A DNA stretch of 64,000 nucleotides from Inia geoffrensis (taxonomy: Eukaryota > Chordata > Mammalia > Artiodactyla > Iniidae). Positions within the stretch are counted from its first letter, which is position 1; every line of letters begins with the position of its first letter. Both the position numbers and the translations under genes were made by a program. Location: assembly GCA_036417435.1 (NCBI GenBank), contig CM070906.1, forward strand, positions 45,149,396 to 45,213,395, written 5' to 3'. Below are positions 50,966 through 63,084 of this stretch, piece after piece. The notes beneath the pieces are model-generated. The model searched no databases and had not been told where the DNA came from. It saw only the letters and a program-made list of their open reading frames with translations.

Positions 50966-51960
50966 AAAATAATAAAATCTGTATCTTCTTCTGCAACTCT
51001 GCTAAACCTCCATTCACCTAATTGCTCAATATATAGTCTCATTAATTATCCTTAGCTCCTTCCAAATTTTGCTCACTTAGCAACCCCTGATACCTTTAAT
51101 CCTACTTCCTAAAGAACCCCCAATCGATCCACTGTTTTCCATCCTCACTGCCACACCCCAAGTCCCTACTTCAGTAATTTATTTCCTAGACTGCACAAAT
51201 TGACTCTAACTGATATCTTCACATCTATCATCTACTTGTGACTACTTCCCAATCTTTACATACTGAGTCTCCACAACAGCGCTAAAACTATCTTTTAAAA
51301 TTGCAAAATAGTCTCATAATTTCCCTGATACAAACTAATCAAGGATTTCCCATTGCCTTGGAATAATTTAAGAATCTTTAACATAGATTATAATACTCTG
51401 TATGGCACCGATGCTACCTCCTTCTCCAGCCTCATGCATAACATCCTATAGGCTGGCTTCTCCACCTCTGCTCTATTGGGTTTTTCTTAGGTTCTTGAAC
51501 ATACCAGACTCTCTCAAGGTCCTAGGCTTTTATTCCTGTAGGTCTTCTTTCTCCTGGATAAATACTTATCTATTTAAGTCTTACCTATCTATTTAGCTAA
51601 CTCAAACTCATTTGATAGAGTTCAATTCAAGTATTCATCTGCCTATTCAGGCAAAAATTGATGAGCATCTTTATGTATCAAGCACAGTCATAGATGCTGG
51701 GGAAATAGTGCTGGGCAAAGGAAATATGGTGTCTTTTCTTACCCACAGGCCTAGGTTTTAACAGCCATATCCATGAAATGTTGTGAAGATTTTTCCATAG
51801 CAATTACATGCTTAAAATAGTTTCATTAATTATATTTTTATTATTTACTTAATATATGTCTTTTCTACTAAATGGTGAGTTCCATGGACACAGAGATCAA
51901 CTATTTAGTATATATTCAATGAACAGTTTTTAACTGACACTTACCAATATGCTAAAAGAA
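50966..51960 (+). mobile_element. Ancient LINE 3' region (L2- or L1M-like)
   Basis: CT-rich sequence with ATTTCCCTGATACAAAC, GGATTTCCCATTGCCTTGGA, CTCCAGCCTCATGCATAAC and, later, CTACTAAATGGTGAGTTCC resembles the late part of L2 in sense orientation. An antisense-looking L2 tail (CATCTTTATGTATCAAGCAC..GATGCTGGGGAAATAG) lies inside at about 51620-51760. The family assignment is uncertain. Confidence 0.5.
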
Positions 51961-52518
51961 AATCCCCAGATGATACCCAAACTCTTTGCCATTGTATAGC
52001 CCAAGCCATTAAAGTCCCGACCATAAATTTTCACCTGTCTACTAAAACTCCCTGAATTCTAGCCATAAATTACATTGTTTCTTAAACCCACCTTGTGTTT
52101 CTTATTTCCAACCTTTACACATCCAAATCCTTTATCTTGAATGCCCGTCTCAACTTATTTGCTTGAATTCCTACATTTTTTTTCAGCCTCTACTTCATGA
52201 GTACATTCATAAAGCAATCCATAAATAGTGAATCTAAGTTGTTTGAGAAGCCATGAATATAGAGATAATTCTAAAGATTTGGCTGCAAGAGAAAAGACTA
52301 AGATGAAAGTAGTGATCTCTTGATATTTGCATCATATTCTAGTGCATGGTAGACAACTATGTGAATAATGGGAGAAATTGCTTTGGGTAGATGAAGTAGA
52401 TGGTAGTTAGTTGGAAGTGCCAAAGGAGAATGAAAAAAGGGTTCCTGGTTCCTGTCCTTGAAGAATCCACAGTATAGTGGGAGATAGAGAGTGGCTAATA
52501 GGTAAAATTATGGTCATG
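51961..52518. other. No recognised feature
   Basis: Unassigned sequence before the next SINE. Confidence 0.5.
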
Positions 52519-52536
52519 TAAAAAATGATATATGTT

Positions 52537-52816
52537 GGAACTTCCCTGGTGGTCCAGTGGTAAAGAATCCACCTCCAATGCAGGGGATGTGGGTTTGATC
52601 CCTGTCAGGGGACTAAGATCCCACATGCCTCAGGGCAACTAAGCCCATGCACCACAACTAGAGAAGAGAAAAAAACCCCCACGTGCCACAACTAGGGAGA
52701 AGCCCGTGCACCACAACAGAGCCTGTGCACCACAACGAAAGATCCCACATGCCTCAGTGAAGATCCTGCATGCTGCAACTAAGACCTGACACAGCCAAAA
52801 GTAAATAAAATAAATT
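52537..52816 (+). mobile_element. CHR-type SINE, long form, diverged
   Basis: Has A box TGGTCCAGTGG at 52550-52560, a degenerate B box GGTTTGATCCC at 52592-52602, a body of CACCACAAC-type units and an AATAAAATAAATTT tail. A perfect 18-bp target duplication, TAAAAAATGATATATGTT, occurs at 52519-52536 and 52817-52834. Confidence 0.96.
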
Positions 52817-52834
52817 TAAAAAATGATATATGTT

Positions 52835-53239
52835 AAAATATAAGAAAAAAGACTAAAACATACATATTTCTGGGTTATTAAAGAAAGTTTCATAAAAATG
52901 ACTCCATTAGATGAGTAAGATACATGTGAGAGTGATCAAATTTGAGGAATAGAGGTGAAGCAAAATAACTCAAAATTCCTAATAGTGACTGAGTTGAGTG
53001 AAGAAGAAGGGAGGAGAGAAGGTCTGAAAGAAACACATTTGTAGAATAAATTTGCATTCACTCTCTATTCAGTTTTCTGGGGCCTAAAGCTTATATAATT
53101 ATGAGGCCATCTTTCAGAGAAAGAATATAAAATTACAATACAAAATTAGGTGTAAACCAAATATTCATTACAATAAGAAAAGAAATTACACCACTTACAA
53201 ATAACGTGAATGTTGCAATATTTAGCAAGTAACACTGTT
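52835..53239. other. No recognised feature
   Basis: Unassigned AT-rich sequence. Confidence 0.5.
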
Positions 53240-53995
53240 TTTCAATAGCTTTTTAATTCATGACATAATTTACATAAATTAAAATATGCAAATTGTAGTA
53301 GAGAGTTTGGTGAGTTTTGACAAATGGATATACTTAAGTAATCACCAATCCAGTCAGAATATAGAACATTTCTATTAGTTCTAAGTTTCCTTATGCCCCC
53401 TTCCAGTCAATTCCCACTCCCAAAGGCAATCGCTGTTCTAATTTCTATGATCATAGATTACTTTTACCTGACCTTGAACTCCACCAAAGAAATCATTGAG
53501 GATAAACTTTCTATGTATATGCATAATCTATTTTGCTCAAGATTCATCCATGTTGTTGCATGTTTCAGTAGTTTGTTTTTAAAGCTGTGTTTATTCCATT
53601 GTAATAATGTGCCACAGATTTCTTACCTATTCTCCTATTAATATGAAACATTTGCATTATTTCCATTTTAAGGTTTTATGAGTTAAGATGCTATGAACAT
53701 TTACATACTTAACTACAAGCCTTTGTTGTAACACAAGTTTTCATTTAACGTGAGTAAAAACTAATGGGCTTTCATTTAACATAATTGAAAATAATGGGTC
53801 ATGGAGGCCAGTTTATGTTTAATTGTACAAAAATCTGTTAAACTGATTTTCAAAGTAGTCATGTTATTTACATTCCCAACAGAAATCCAGGAGTTCCAGT
53901 TTTTCTAAATCCTTTTTCTTCTTTTAAATATGAAGTACTATTTAATTTTGTTTGTAATTTACATTTCCATATTTATTGATGCAGCCAATTTGTGC
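53240..53995 (-). mobile_element. Ancient L1M LINE: 3' UTR and ORF2 C-terminus
   Basis: GGTGAGTTTTGACAAATGG, AATCACCAATCCAGTCAGAA, CATGTTGTTGCATGTTTCAG, TTTATTCCATTGTAATAATG and AAAGTAGTCATGTTATTTAC follow the reverse complement of an L1M 3' UTR and ORF2 end. It is strongly decayed. Confidence 0.75.
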
Positions 53996-54039
53996 ATAAA
54001 AAGATTATGCTCAACATCAGTAGTATCATAGAAATGCAG

Positions 54040-55860
54040 AACATTTTAATTTTGGTTAAATCCAGTTGATAATTTTCTTTCATTGTTAGTGCTTTTTTGC
54101 ACTGTTAGAGAAATCTTTCCCTACAATGAGATTGGTTATTCATTCTCCCATTGAGGGGACATTTAGATTGTTTCTATATTTGAGATATTATGAATAGAAT
54201 TGCGGTGAACATTAGTACATGGTTGTAAAGACTTTCATACATTTGTACATTCATATACAAGTCTTTGAAATGACATAATTATTCATTTATCCTAGGTAAA
54301 TTCCTAGGAAGCAAACTACACTTCACCAACTACTTTTTTCTGTGAAATATTTATTCATGCCCTTTTTAAAACTGGGTTGTTTATCATTAATTTCTATATA
54401 TTCTTCCTGTAGTATGGAATCAAGTACTTTGTGAGATATATGTATTGAGAATATGTTCAAGTCTATGGCTTGCTTTTTCATTTTCTTATCAGTGTTTTTG
54501 ATGAGCAAAACATTTATTTTGGTGAAGATCAATTTATCTATTTTTTCTTTTATATTTGGTGGCTTTTTGTCATAGAAGAAATTTTGCCTATAACAAAATC
54601 AAGAAAATATTTTTCAATGTTTTCTCAAGAAGGCACATTTAGATTTTATGTTTATGACTATGATTCATCTCAGATATTTGTGTATGTTCTAAAGTAAGTG
54701 TCAAGATAAACATTTTTTCCCATATGAATATACAGTGGTTCAAGCAGAATTTGCTGAAAAAAATTTCTATTCTGATTGGAATATCATGGAGCATTTGACA
54801 ACAATCAATTTTCTATATAGGTAAGAAGGCACTTATGGACTCTTTATTCTTATTGATCTATTTACCTATTAGACAATATAACATTGACTTAGTTATGGTA
54901 GGTAGTAAGTTTCTTTTTTAGTAAACAACTTTAAATTTACTCAACAAAATATGCAATATTTGGAAAGATTTTTTAGGCAACTCTAGGAAAAAAATATATA
55001 TTGAAAACAATACTACATTTATTAGAAAAATTAGAGCCAAGAAACTGATTAAAATATATGAGTATGTGCATTCTGTTTATGATTTTTAATGTTCAGAAAA
55101 TTAATATAAAATTTTTGACCACTTGCTTTAATTTATACAGATACAGTATTATTATAAATCATTTTATTTTTTATTTTCTTATGGAAACATTTTCTATTGA
55201 GAAATTGCCAAACTGTTATCCAGAGTGTCTATACCACTTTTGTTCCCACCAGCAATATACGAGTGGCCCAGTTTTTCAATAACCCTACCAGCATTTGCTA
55301 TTTTCACTATTATTTTTAGCCATTATAAGAGTGTAATATCTCATTCTGGTCTTAATCTCCAAGTATATGTCATTTTTAGTGAAATGGTTTTCGTATCTTT
55401 TGCTTATTCTCAAATTGGTTTGTTTAGTTTTCTTACTACTGAGTTTTTAGAACTCTTTTTATTCTAATACTAGTGCTTTGTGAAACATGTGGTTTGCAAA
55501 TATTTTCTCTCACTCTCTAGCTTGTATTTTCATCCCCTTTACAGTGTCTTTTTCAGAGCAAGCCTTTTAGTTTTGATGGAGTCAAATCTATAATTTCTCC
55601 CTTTTATCAATATTACTTTTGGTGTCAAGTTTAAGAACTTTGTCTAGTCCTAGATTATGAATATTTTTCCTATTTTTTTCTAAAAGGTTTATAGCTTTAC
55701 ATTTTTATATTTTACATTTAAGTTCATGATCAATTTTGAGTTAAGGTCTAAGGTTTATATTGAGGTTCATTAAATTTTTTCTTGTCTACAAATTTTCTAT
55801 TGCTCTATTTGTTAAAATGGCTATCTTTCCCCCACTGAATTGCTTTTTCTCTGTTGTTAA
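54040..55860 (-). mobile_element. Rearranged ancient L1M segments, antisense
   Basis: At least two further passes through the antisense ORF2 C-terminal region. One includes GACATTTAGATTGTTTC (about 54160) and GGTGAAGATCAATTTATC (about 54520). The next begins near 55190 with GAAATTGCCAAACTGTTATC and includes TTTTGATGGAGTCAAATC (55573) and ATCAATTTTGAGTTAAGG (about 55730). The same coding region is therefore present more than once. Confidence 0.7.
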
Positions 55861-56869
55861 AATCTGTTGGGAATATTTGAGTGGGCTCTCTGCTGTGTCC
55901 CACTAACACCTGTAGGAAAGGGGAAGTGAAGTGTATTAGTGATTAGCCACAGCTCACACTAACTCATTAAGTCTCATTCCTAACTTGTAGAGGTATAGAG
56001 GCTCAGCTCACCTTGTACTCTGCTGACACACTACCCTGATGGGGGAATCAAAACACTACTTGCTTCTGCTGCAGAGTGTACAAAAGATAATTCCTTGCAT
56101 GCTCTGTCAAAACCACCCAACTGGGAAAATCAGAGTGACACTTCTTGCTTTCATAGAGGGGATAAAATATCTCCTTCCCATTCCTGCCACTGAAGTTATG
56201 TTTTTCCATTTACGTTTGGGTAGGATAGGGTAATTACTGTCCAAATGTTTTCTGTTCTGTTAGGCTACCCTTTTCCACTTCCATTGATCAGAAAGAAAAG
56301 GTTTTTCTTGGAGCTTTTTCTCTCTGTGCCTATTGGTGGTTATGCTTCTTCCCTCCTGGGATAGAAGGAAGGCAATACGGTAACCCAGGGAACTTGCTGC
56401 CTTGTGGCTGGTCAACTCCTGAAGTCCCTAGGAAGTCCGCCTTCTTTTTTTCCACTCGTAAGAGTCTCACTTTCCTTACTTGTGCTGTTATGTCCGGGAT
56501 TTTTTGTCGTAAGAGGGAGGACCTGGGAAGAATGGTGCTACTCCATCTTAGAACTAAAGTCCTCCAAATTTTTGTTTGAATATTAGAAAACATTTATATT
56601 GTCAATATATAATATGGCAATATATATTCAGTATTTGTTAAATGTAAAAATGTGATTTAACATTAATATATGATTGTATTTCTTTTTACATAAAAACAGA
56701 TATTTGAAAGGGATACTTTGACTCAATCTTTTTTGTTAAACTATTATGTTCAGGAATTAGTTCAGAAAGTTTTGTAATTTTATCATTTCCATATTAAATA
56801 TATTTCACACGTGATAAGTTTTACCTTTTCTTATGATTGCAAATATTGAGTCTATGAGGGCACTGATTG
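55861..56869. other. No recognised feature
   Basis: The frames at 56330-56593 (minus) and 56394-56586 (plus, two frames) overlap one another. None shows a domain. Confidence 0.5.
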
Positions 56870-56880
56870 CACATGTACTT

Positions 56881-57026
56881 GTTTTTTTTATGATTCAGAA
56901 GTCATTTATTTTAATTTATTTTTTATACAGCAGGTTCTTATTAGTTATCTATTTTATATATATTAGTGTATATATGTCAATCTCCCAATTCATCCCACCA
57001 CCACCACCACCACCCACTTCCCCCCA
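56881..57026 (-). mobile_element. Very short L1 insertion (3' UTR only)
   Basis: A T run, then TTTTATACAGCAGGTTCTTA and CCAATTCATCCCACC, i.e. the antisense L1 3' UTR, ending in (CCA)n and a C run. CACATGTACTT at 56870-56880 and 57027-57037 is a perfect 11-bp target duplication. Confidence 0.9.
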
Positions 57027-57037
57027 CACATGTACTT

Positions 57038-58296
57038 CTATTATACATATAGGACTCCTCTAAAACATGCGAATATCTCTGGCAATCTTAAATTTATATT
57101 ACCTGAATGTGTCACAACACATGTAACTAAAAGTCAGAGTAGATTCCATCTGAACATATATTTTAAATTATTCCCTGTTCTTTTTTTTTTTATTCTTGTT
57201 GAAGTACTTTGAGAAACAACCTTATGCATACAAATAGGAGAAATAGATTCAATTTTTCCATGTTAGTATTTTTTAAATGTAGATTTACTTGTCCATTTTA
57301 TAGTTTACATTTATACCATATTAATGTTTTGAAAATTTCCTGATCTTTTTAATGAACTTTTACTGTGATATTTTTCATCCTGTAGGATTGAGGATATATA
57401 CATCTGTTATGTAATTGCTTTTTCACTAGCTGTTGTTCTATGTATAGAACATTGCAAAAAAATGGACAATTCTTAAAATAATCTTTAACATTTGCAATCT
57501 CAATGATACATTTGCCATGATGCTATTATATGAAACTATAAAAATACCTATTTTAGTAAGTTATAAATGATTATAAAACCTCTATGGACCTATTATGATT
57601 TAAGTAATCTCCTAGGTCACATTCTGGATTCCAGAGTGGCTTCATATTCATTCCTTATTTTCTAATTGCAGGTTACAGATGTTTAAATGTATTTATCTTC
57701 TATAGAACTAGCTTCCTTCTTCCTTGAGGCTATTGAAAATAAGCTCTTTTCCATATAAGGGTATTATCACTAACCACCAATGGAAAATAGGGAATAACAA
57801 AAAGCTCAACATGAGACAAGTTTCCAGAATCTTACATACACATCCCCACCTCCTTTGTTGCTCTTGTGGTTTCTTCCTTATTTTCCTCTTTGAAAAAACA
57901 CAGGAATCATTTGTTTCTTGTTTTCTCCATTCTATTACTATTACTATGGGAAAAACTGACTTCTCTTCTTCTCCAGAGTTCCTCAATGCTTAAATCTGCC
58001 TTTCCTCTAATACAACCAAAAGTTGCTGAAGAAATCTACTATTATGGTCCTTTGCTTAGATGCTACTAGAATTACAAAAGTGTTTTCAGAAATCTCAGCT
58101 ACTCTTTATTTATTAAAAAAATAAGTCACCCTATACAATGTGTTTTTAAAAATCCTATTAATATTTGCAGTGTTTGGAAAACAGAGGATGTGGCATTGGT
58201 GGTTGGAGAGTTATTGCAATGCATCATCTGCTCTCCCTCATGATAATAATTCTGCCAAAGATTTACCAAATGGAATACCACATAAGGAATACCAAC
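57038..58296. other. No recognised feature
   Basis: Unassigned sequence. The frames at 57708-57993 lie on opposite strands and are not protein-like. Confidence 0.5.
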
Positions 58297-58313
58297 TTTT
58301 AAAAGCTAACAGA

Positions 58314-60116
58314 AAAACTGTAAGATACTGATGAAAGAAATCAAAGGTGATGCCAACAGATGGAGAGATATATCATGTTCTTGGATTGGAAGAATCAATA
58401 TTGTCAAAATGATTATAGTACCCAAAGTAATCTACAGATTCAATGAAATCCCTATCAAATTACCAATATCATTTTTCACAGAATTAGAACAAAAAATTTT
58501 ATAATTTGAATGGAAGCACAAAAGACCCTGAATAGCCAAAGCAATCTTGAGAAAGAAATACAGAGCTGGAAGAATCAGGTTCCCAGACTTCTTCAGACTA
58601 TACTACAAAGCTAAAGTAATCAAAACCATATGGTACTGGCACAAAAACAGAAAGATAGATCAATGGAACACGATAGAAAGCCCAGAGATAAACCCACGCA
58701 CATATGGTCACCTTATCTTTGATAAAGGAGGCAGGAATGTACAGTGGAAAAAGGACAGCCTCTTCAATAAGTGGTGCTGGGAAAACTGGACAGCTACATG
58801 TAAAAGAATGAAATCAGTACACTTTTTAACACCATGCACAGAAATAAACTCAAAATGGATTAAAGACCTAAATGTAAGACCGGATACCATAAAACTCTTA
58901 GAGGAATACATAGGCAGAACACTCTCTGACATAAATCACAGCAAGATCTTTTTTGATCTACCTCCTAGAGTAATGAAAGTAAAAATAAACAAATGGGACC
59001 TAATTAAACTTAGAAGCTTTTGCACAGCAAAGGAAACCATCAACAAAACAAAAAGAAAACCCACAGAATGGAAGAAAATATTTGCAAATGAAGAGACCGA
59101 CAAGGGATTAATCTCTAAAATATACAAACAGCTCATGCAGCTCAATATCAAAAAAACCAACAACCCAATCAAAAAATGGGCAGAAGATCTAAATGGACAT
59201 CTCTCCAAAGAAGGCATACAGATGGCCAAGAGGCACATGAAAAGATGCTCAACATCAGAAATTATTAGAGAAATGCAAATCAAAACTTCAATGAGGTATC
59301 GCCTCACAGGGGTCAGAATGGCCATCATCAAAAAATCTACAAACAATAACTGCTAGAGAGGGTGTGGAGAAAAGGGAACCCTCATCAACTGTTGATGGAA
59401 ATGTAAATTGGTACAGGTACTATGAAGAACAGTATGGAGGTTCCTTATAAAACTAAAAATAGAGCTACCATATGATCCAGCAATCTATCCAGAGAAAACC
59501 TGCACATATATCCAGAGAAAACCGTAATTCGATAGGATACATGCACTCCAATATTCATTACAGCACTATTTACAATAGCCAAGACATGGAAGCAACCTAA
59601 ATGTCCATCAACAGAGGAACTGATAAAGAAAATGTGGTACATATACACAATGGAATATTACTCAGTCATAAAAAAGAACAAAATAATGCCATTTGCAGTG
59701 ACATGGATGGACCTACAGATTGTCATAGTGAGTGAAGTAACTCAGACAGAGAAAGACAAATATCATATTTTATTGCTTATATGTGGAATTTAAAGAAATG
59801 TTACAAATGAACTTAGTTACAAAGCAGAAGCTGAGTCACAGATGTAGAAACAAACTTGTAGTTACCAGGGGTAAAGGGCAGGGGAAGGATAAATTGGGAG
59901 ATTGGGATTGACATATACACATTACTATATGTAGAAGAGATAATAAGAGCCTACTGAATAGCACAGGGAACTCTATTCAATACTCTGTAATGATCTATAC
60001 GGGAACAGATTCTAAATAAAAGTGGATATATGTGTATGTATAACTGACTCACTTTGCTGTACAGCAGAAAGTAACACAACGGTGTAAATCAACTATACTC
60101 CAATAAAAAAAATTTT
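58314..60116 (+). mobile_element. 5'-truncated L1 LINE
   Basis: Contains the late ORF2 region from 58314 and a 3' UTR ending in CTGTACAGCAGAAAGTAACAC..CCAATAAAAAAAA. The flanks TTTTAAAAGCTAACAGA (58297-58313) and TTTTAAACCTAACAGA (60117-60132) form a diverged target duplication. The 3' UTR is of the same type as the short tails at 31.2 and 56.9 kb. Confidence 0.92.
58547..59356 (+). pseudogene. L1 ORF2 C-terminal remnant, longest open frame (269 codons)
   Basis: The frame covers the region after the RT domain: [13 protein letters not shown], the [15 protein letters not shown] block, [20 protein letters not shown] and [14 protein letters not shown]. The same frame extends upstream to 58331 but is interrupted by a TAA at 58502 and a TGA at 58529. 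In the copy at 22.0 kb the latter codon is CGA, so it looks like CpG decay. A 3-base duplication (extra TTC near 58589) adds one Phe without shifting frame. It ends at TAG 59354-59356, at a site where a related copy has TGG. Neither the endonuclease nor the RT catalytic domain is present, so no function is expected. Confidence 0.9.
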
Positions 60117-60132
60117 TTTTAAACCTAACAGA

Positions 60133-60299
60133 GTCACATTTACTATGAAGTTAAATGTTTTAAAGCACTTCATCTACTAACATGCAAATGTCCTTTCCAA
60201 GCTTTGAAGATGTCACAAACCATGTTCTCACACTGTTCAGTATTTCTAAGATTTATAAAAACAAAACACCTGAATGATGTTCAGTTTAGACTGCTAACT
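60133..60299. other. Short gap between L1 elements
   Basis: Nothing recognised. Confidence 0.4.
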
Positions 60300-62165
60300 C
60301 TTTCCAACTAAAAACATTAAAAAAAATCAATATAATTTACCATATCAACATGAAAATCATTTGATGCAGAAAAACCTTTGATAAAAATGCAACACCCATT
60401 CATGATAAAAACTCTCAGCCCACTAGGAATAGAGAGAAATTATCTCAACTTGGTAAGGAACATGTACAAAAAGACTAAAGATAATATCATACTTAATGAT
60501 GAAAGACTGGATGCCGTTCTACAAATATTGAGAACAAGGCAAGAATGGTCACTCTAGCCACTCTTATTCAACATGTTACTGGAATTTCCAATCACTGAAA
60601 CAAAGGAAGAATAACAAATAAAAGGCACAAAGACTGGAAAGGAGGAAATAAATCTGTATTTGCATGTATGACATGTTTGTCTATGTAGAAACTCTGAAGG
60701 AATATTAAAAGAATACTCCTTAGAACTAGTGAGTTCATCATGACTGTAAGATACACAACCACACAAAATATTGTATTTCTATATACTAGCAATTGGCACT
60801 TGGAAAAAACTATAAAAAAAAAAATCATTAAAATTACCCCAAAGAAAATGATGTACATAGGTTAATAAGATACATTCAAAATATAAACACTTAACAAAAT
60901 TTGTATAGGGTTTATATTGTAAAAGTTACAAAATTCTGATGAAATAAATCAAGGAAAGCCTACATAAATGGAGAAGCATAATGCAGTCATGAATGGGATA
61001 TAAAATAATAAATATATAAATTTTCCTCAAATTAATCAATAAGTTTAATGTAATTTCTATATAAACATGAGCAATGTTTTTTGCAGACATATACAAGATG
61101 ATCAAAATTTTATATGGAAAGAAACAGGACCCTGAATAGCTAAAACACATTTGAAAAAGAAGAATAAAGTAGGAGGAATAACTCCACCTAACATTAAAGC
61201 CTATTAGATAGCTACAGTAATAAAGACAGTGTGATATTTGTAGAGAAGTAGACACACAGATCAAGAGAACAGAATACAGAAACCAGAAATAGATTCACTC
61301 AAATATTTCCAACTTATTTTTGACAACTGAGCAAAAGCAATTCAATGGAAACAGCAGAGGCATTTTAACAAATGAAGCAATTGGAAATCCACAGCCCAAA
61401 AAAGTGAATCTCAATCTAAACCTCAGATCTTCACTCAAAATTGATCCTAGACTTAAGTGTAAAACTATAAAACTTTTAGAAAAAAACTTTTAGAAAATCT
61501 TTGGGAACAAGGAAGGTCTAGACAAAGAGTTAATAAACTTGACACCAAAAGCAAGATCCATAAAAGGAAAAAGAATGATGTTTGACCTTGTTAAAATTTT
61601 TTAAAAATTTGCTCCATAAAACACGCTGTGAAGAGAATGAAAAGACAAGATACAGATTGGGAGGAAATATTTGCGAACCGCATATCTGACAAAGGACCAA
61701 TATCTAGAATATATAAGGGATTCTCAAAACTCTATAGTAAATACAGACAAACCATCCCATTAAAACATGGGCAAAGACATGTCATACATTGGTGGTGGGA
61801 CTGTAAAATGGGGCAGCCACTCTGGTAAAGAGGATGCTAGTTTCTTAGAAAACTAAATGTTTGCATATGACTCAGCAATTGCATACTAGGGAGTTTATCC
61901 CAAAGGAATCAAAAGTTATATTCATGTAAGTACCTCTACACAAATGTTTATATAAGCTTTATTTGTAATAGCCAAATACTGAAGACAACTCAGATGTCCT
62001 TCAGTGGCTGAATGAACTGTGGCATATTCATACCATGGATTAATACTCAGAAATAAAACAAAACTGTTGATACACATAGCAACTTGGACGAGTCTCAAGG
62101 GAATTATGCTGAGTGACATTAAACCCAATCTCAGCAGGTGACATCCTGTATCATTCCATTTAGTC
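60300..62165 (+). mobile_element. Ancient L1M ORF2, sense orientation
   Basis: TTGATGCAGAAAAACCTTTG, AACACCCATTCATGATAAAA, GGAACATGTACAAAAAGAC, GGTCACTCTAGCCACTCTTA, ACAGATTGGGAGGAAATATTT and ATTGGTGGTGGGACTGTAAA trace the RT-to-C-terminal part of ORF2 in order. It is far more diverged than the L1 at 58.3 kb, with stops and frameshifts throughout; only 61628-61828 stays open (66 codons). Confidence 0.85.
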
Positions 62166-62759
62166 ATTTCAAGAATGATTCAAGTCTTCTTGGATATTTA
62201 TTAAACATCTCAAACTTAACATGTACACTAGTGAATTCTTGATTTCCTCCAAAAATCTTATTTCTTTTTAGTCCTTCCCATATAAGTAAATGGCATCTCC
62301 ATTCAATCCTGTTCAGACCAAAATTTTGAGGCATCACTGGTTCCTTTCTTTCTCTTACATTCCACATCAAATCCGCATTCAAATTCTACACTCTCTACCT
62401 TCAAAATGTATCTAGAATCTGACCACAACTTACCAACACCAATTCTTTTTCTAAAACTCTCTTCCAGGCCACCATCATCTTTTATCTGCTTATGGGTAAC
62501 CTCCAAATTTTTCCCCTGTTCTTTTCTTTGTTACTATAACCTATTCTCCACAACACAGATAACAATGATCCTTTTCAAATGTACATCAAATTATCTTTAT
62601 TCTCAGGATAAGAGTGGGCCAAAATCCATGTAGACCTTCAGCCTGGCTTTACATTATATCACTGAGATTTTAAGTTTCATCCACCATATCACTTAGCCTA
62701 ACTAGAATAAGTAGCAAGTTTCTCTACACTTAATCAAATAAGCAGACACAAATTTAAGA
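62166..62759 (+). mobile_element. Probable 3' UTR of the same ancient LINE
   Basis: A pyrimidine-rich region with CCACATCAAATCCGCATTC, AGAATCTGACCACAAC, CAGGCCACCATCATC and ACCTATTCTCCACAACACAG. These are typical of the long CT-rich 3' regions of old LINEs, in an order that continues the ORF2 above. Confidence 0.45.
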
Positions 62760-63075
62760 CTATAGATACAAAAACCAAAATTAACTCAATGGACCTATGT
62801 TGAACACTCTATCCAAAAATGGAAAATATATTTTTTCATCATATATTAAACATTTACAAAATTTGATCATATTGTAAGTAATAAAGCTAATTGCAAAAAG
62901 TTCAGAACATTAAATTCATACATTTACTGGTCTGATAATTACACAAGAAAATTTTTTTAAAGATGACTAGAAAATACCCAAATATTTTGAAATTAAGAAA
63001 TACCTTTATAAGTACATGCTTGGTCAAATAAGAAATTATAATAACAATTAGAAAACATTTTGAGTTGAATTATAA
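62760..63075 (+). mobile_element. Possible ancient L1 ORF2 fragment
   Basis: ATTTGATCATATTGTAAGTAA, AGTTCAGAACATTAAATTC and GAAATTAAGAAATACC resemble the endonuclease-to-RT linker region of old L1. Weak. Confidence 0.4.
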
Positions 63076-63084
63076 TGAAAATAT

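Noticed and set aside
56330..56593. 87-codon frame as a small gene
   Set aside because: Two plus-strand frames overlap the same bases, with no domain or start context to choose any of them.
58936..59346. 136-codon minus-strand membrane-like protein
   Set aside because: Antisense of the L1 ORF2 frame at 58547-59356; hydrophobicity arises from reading the Lys-rich coding strand backwards.
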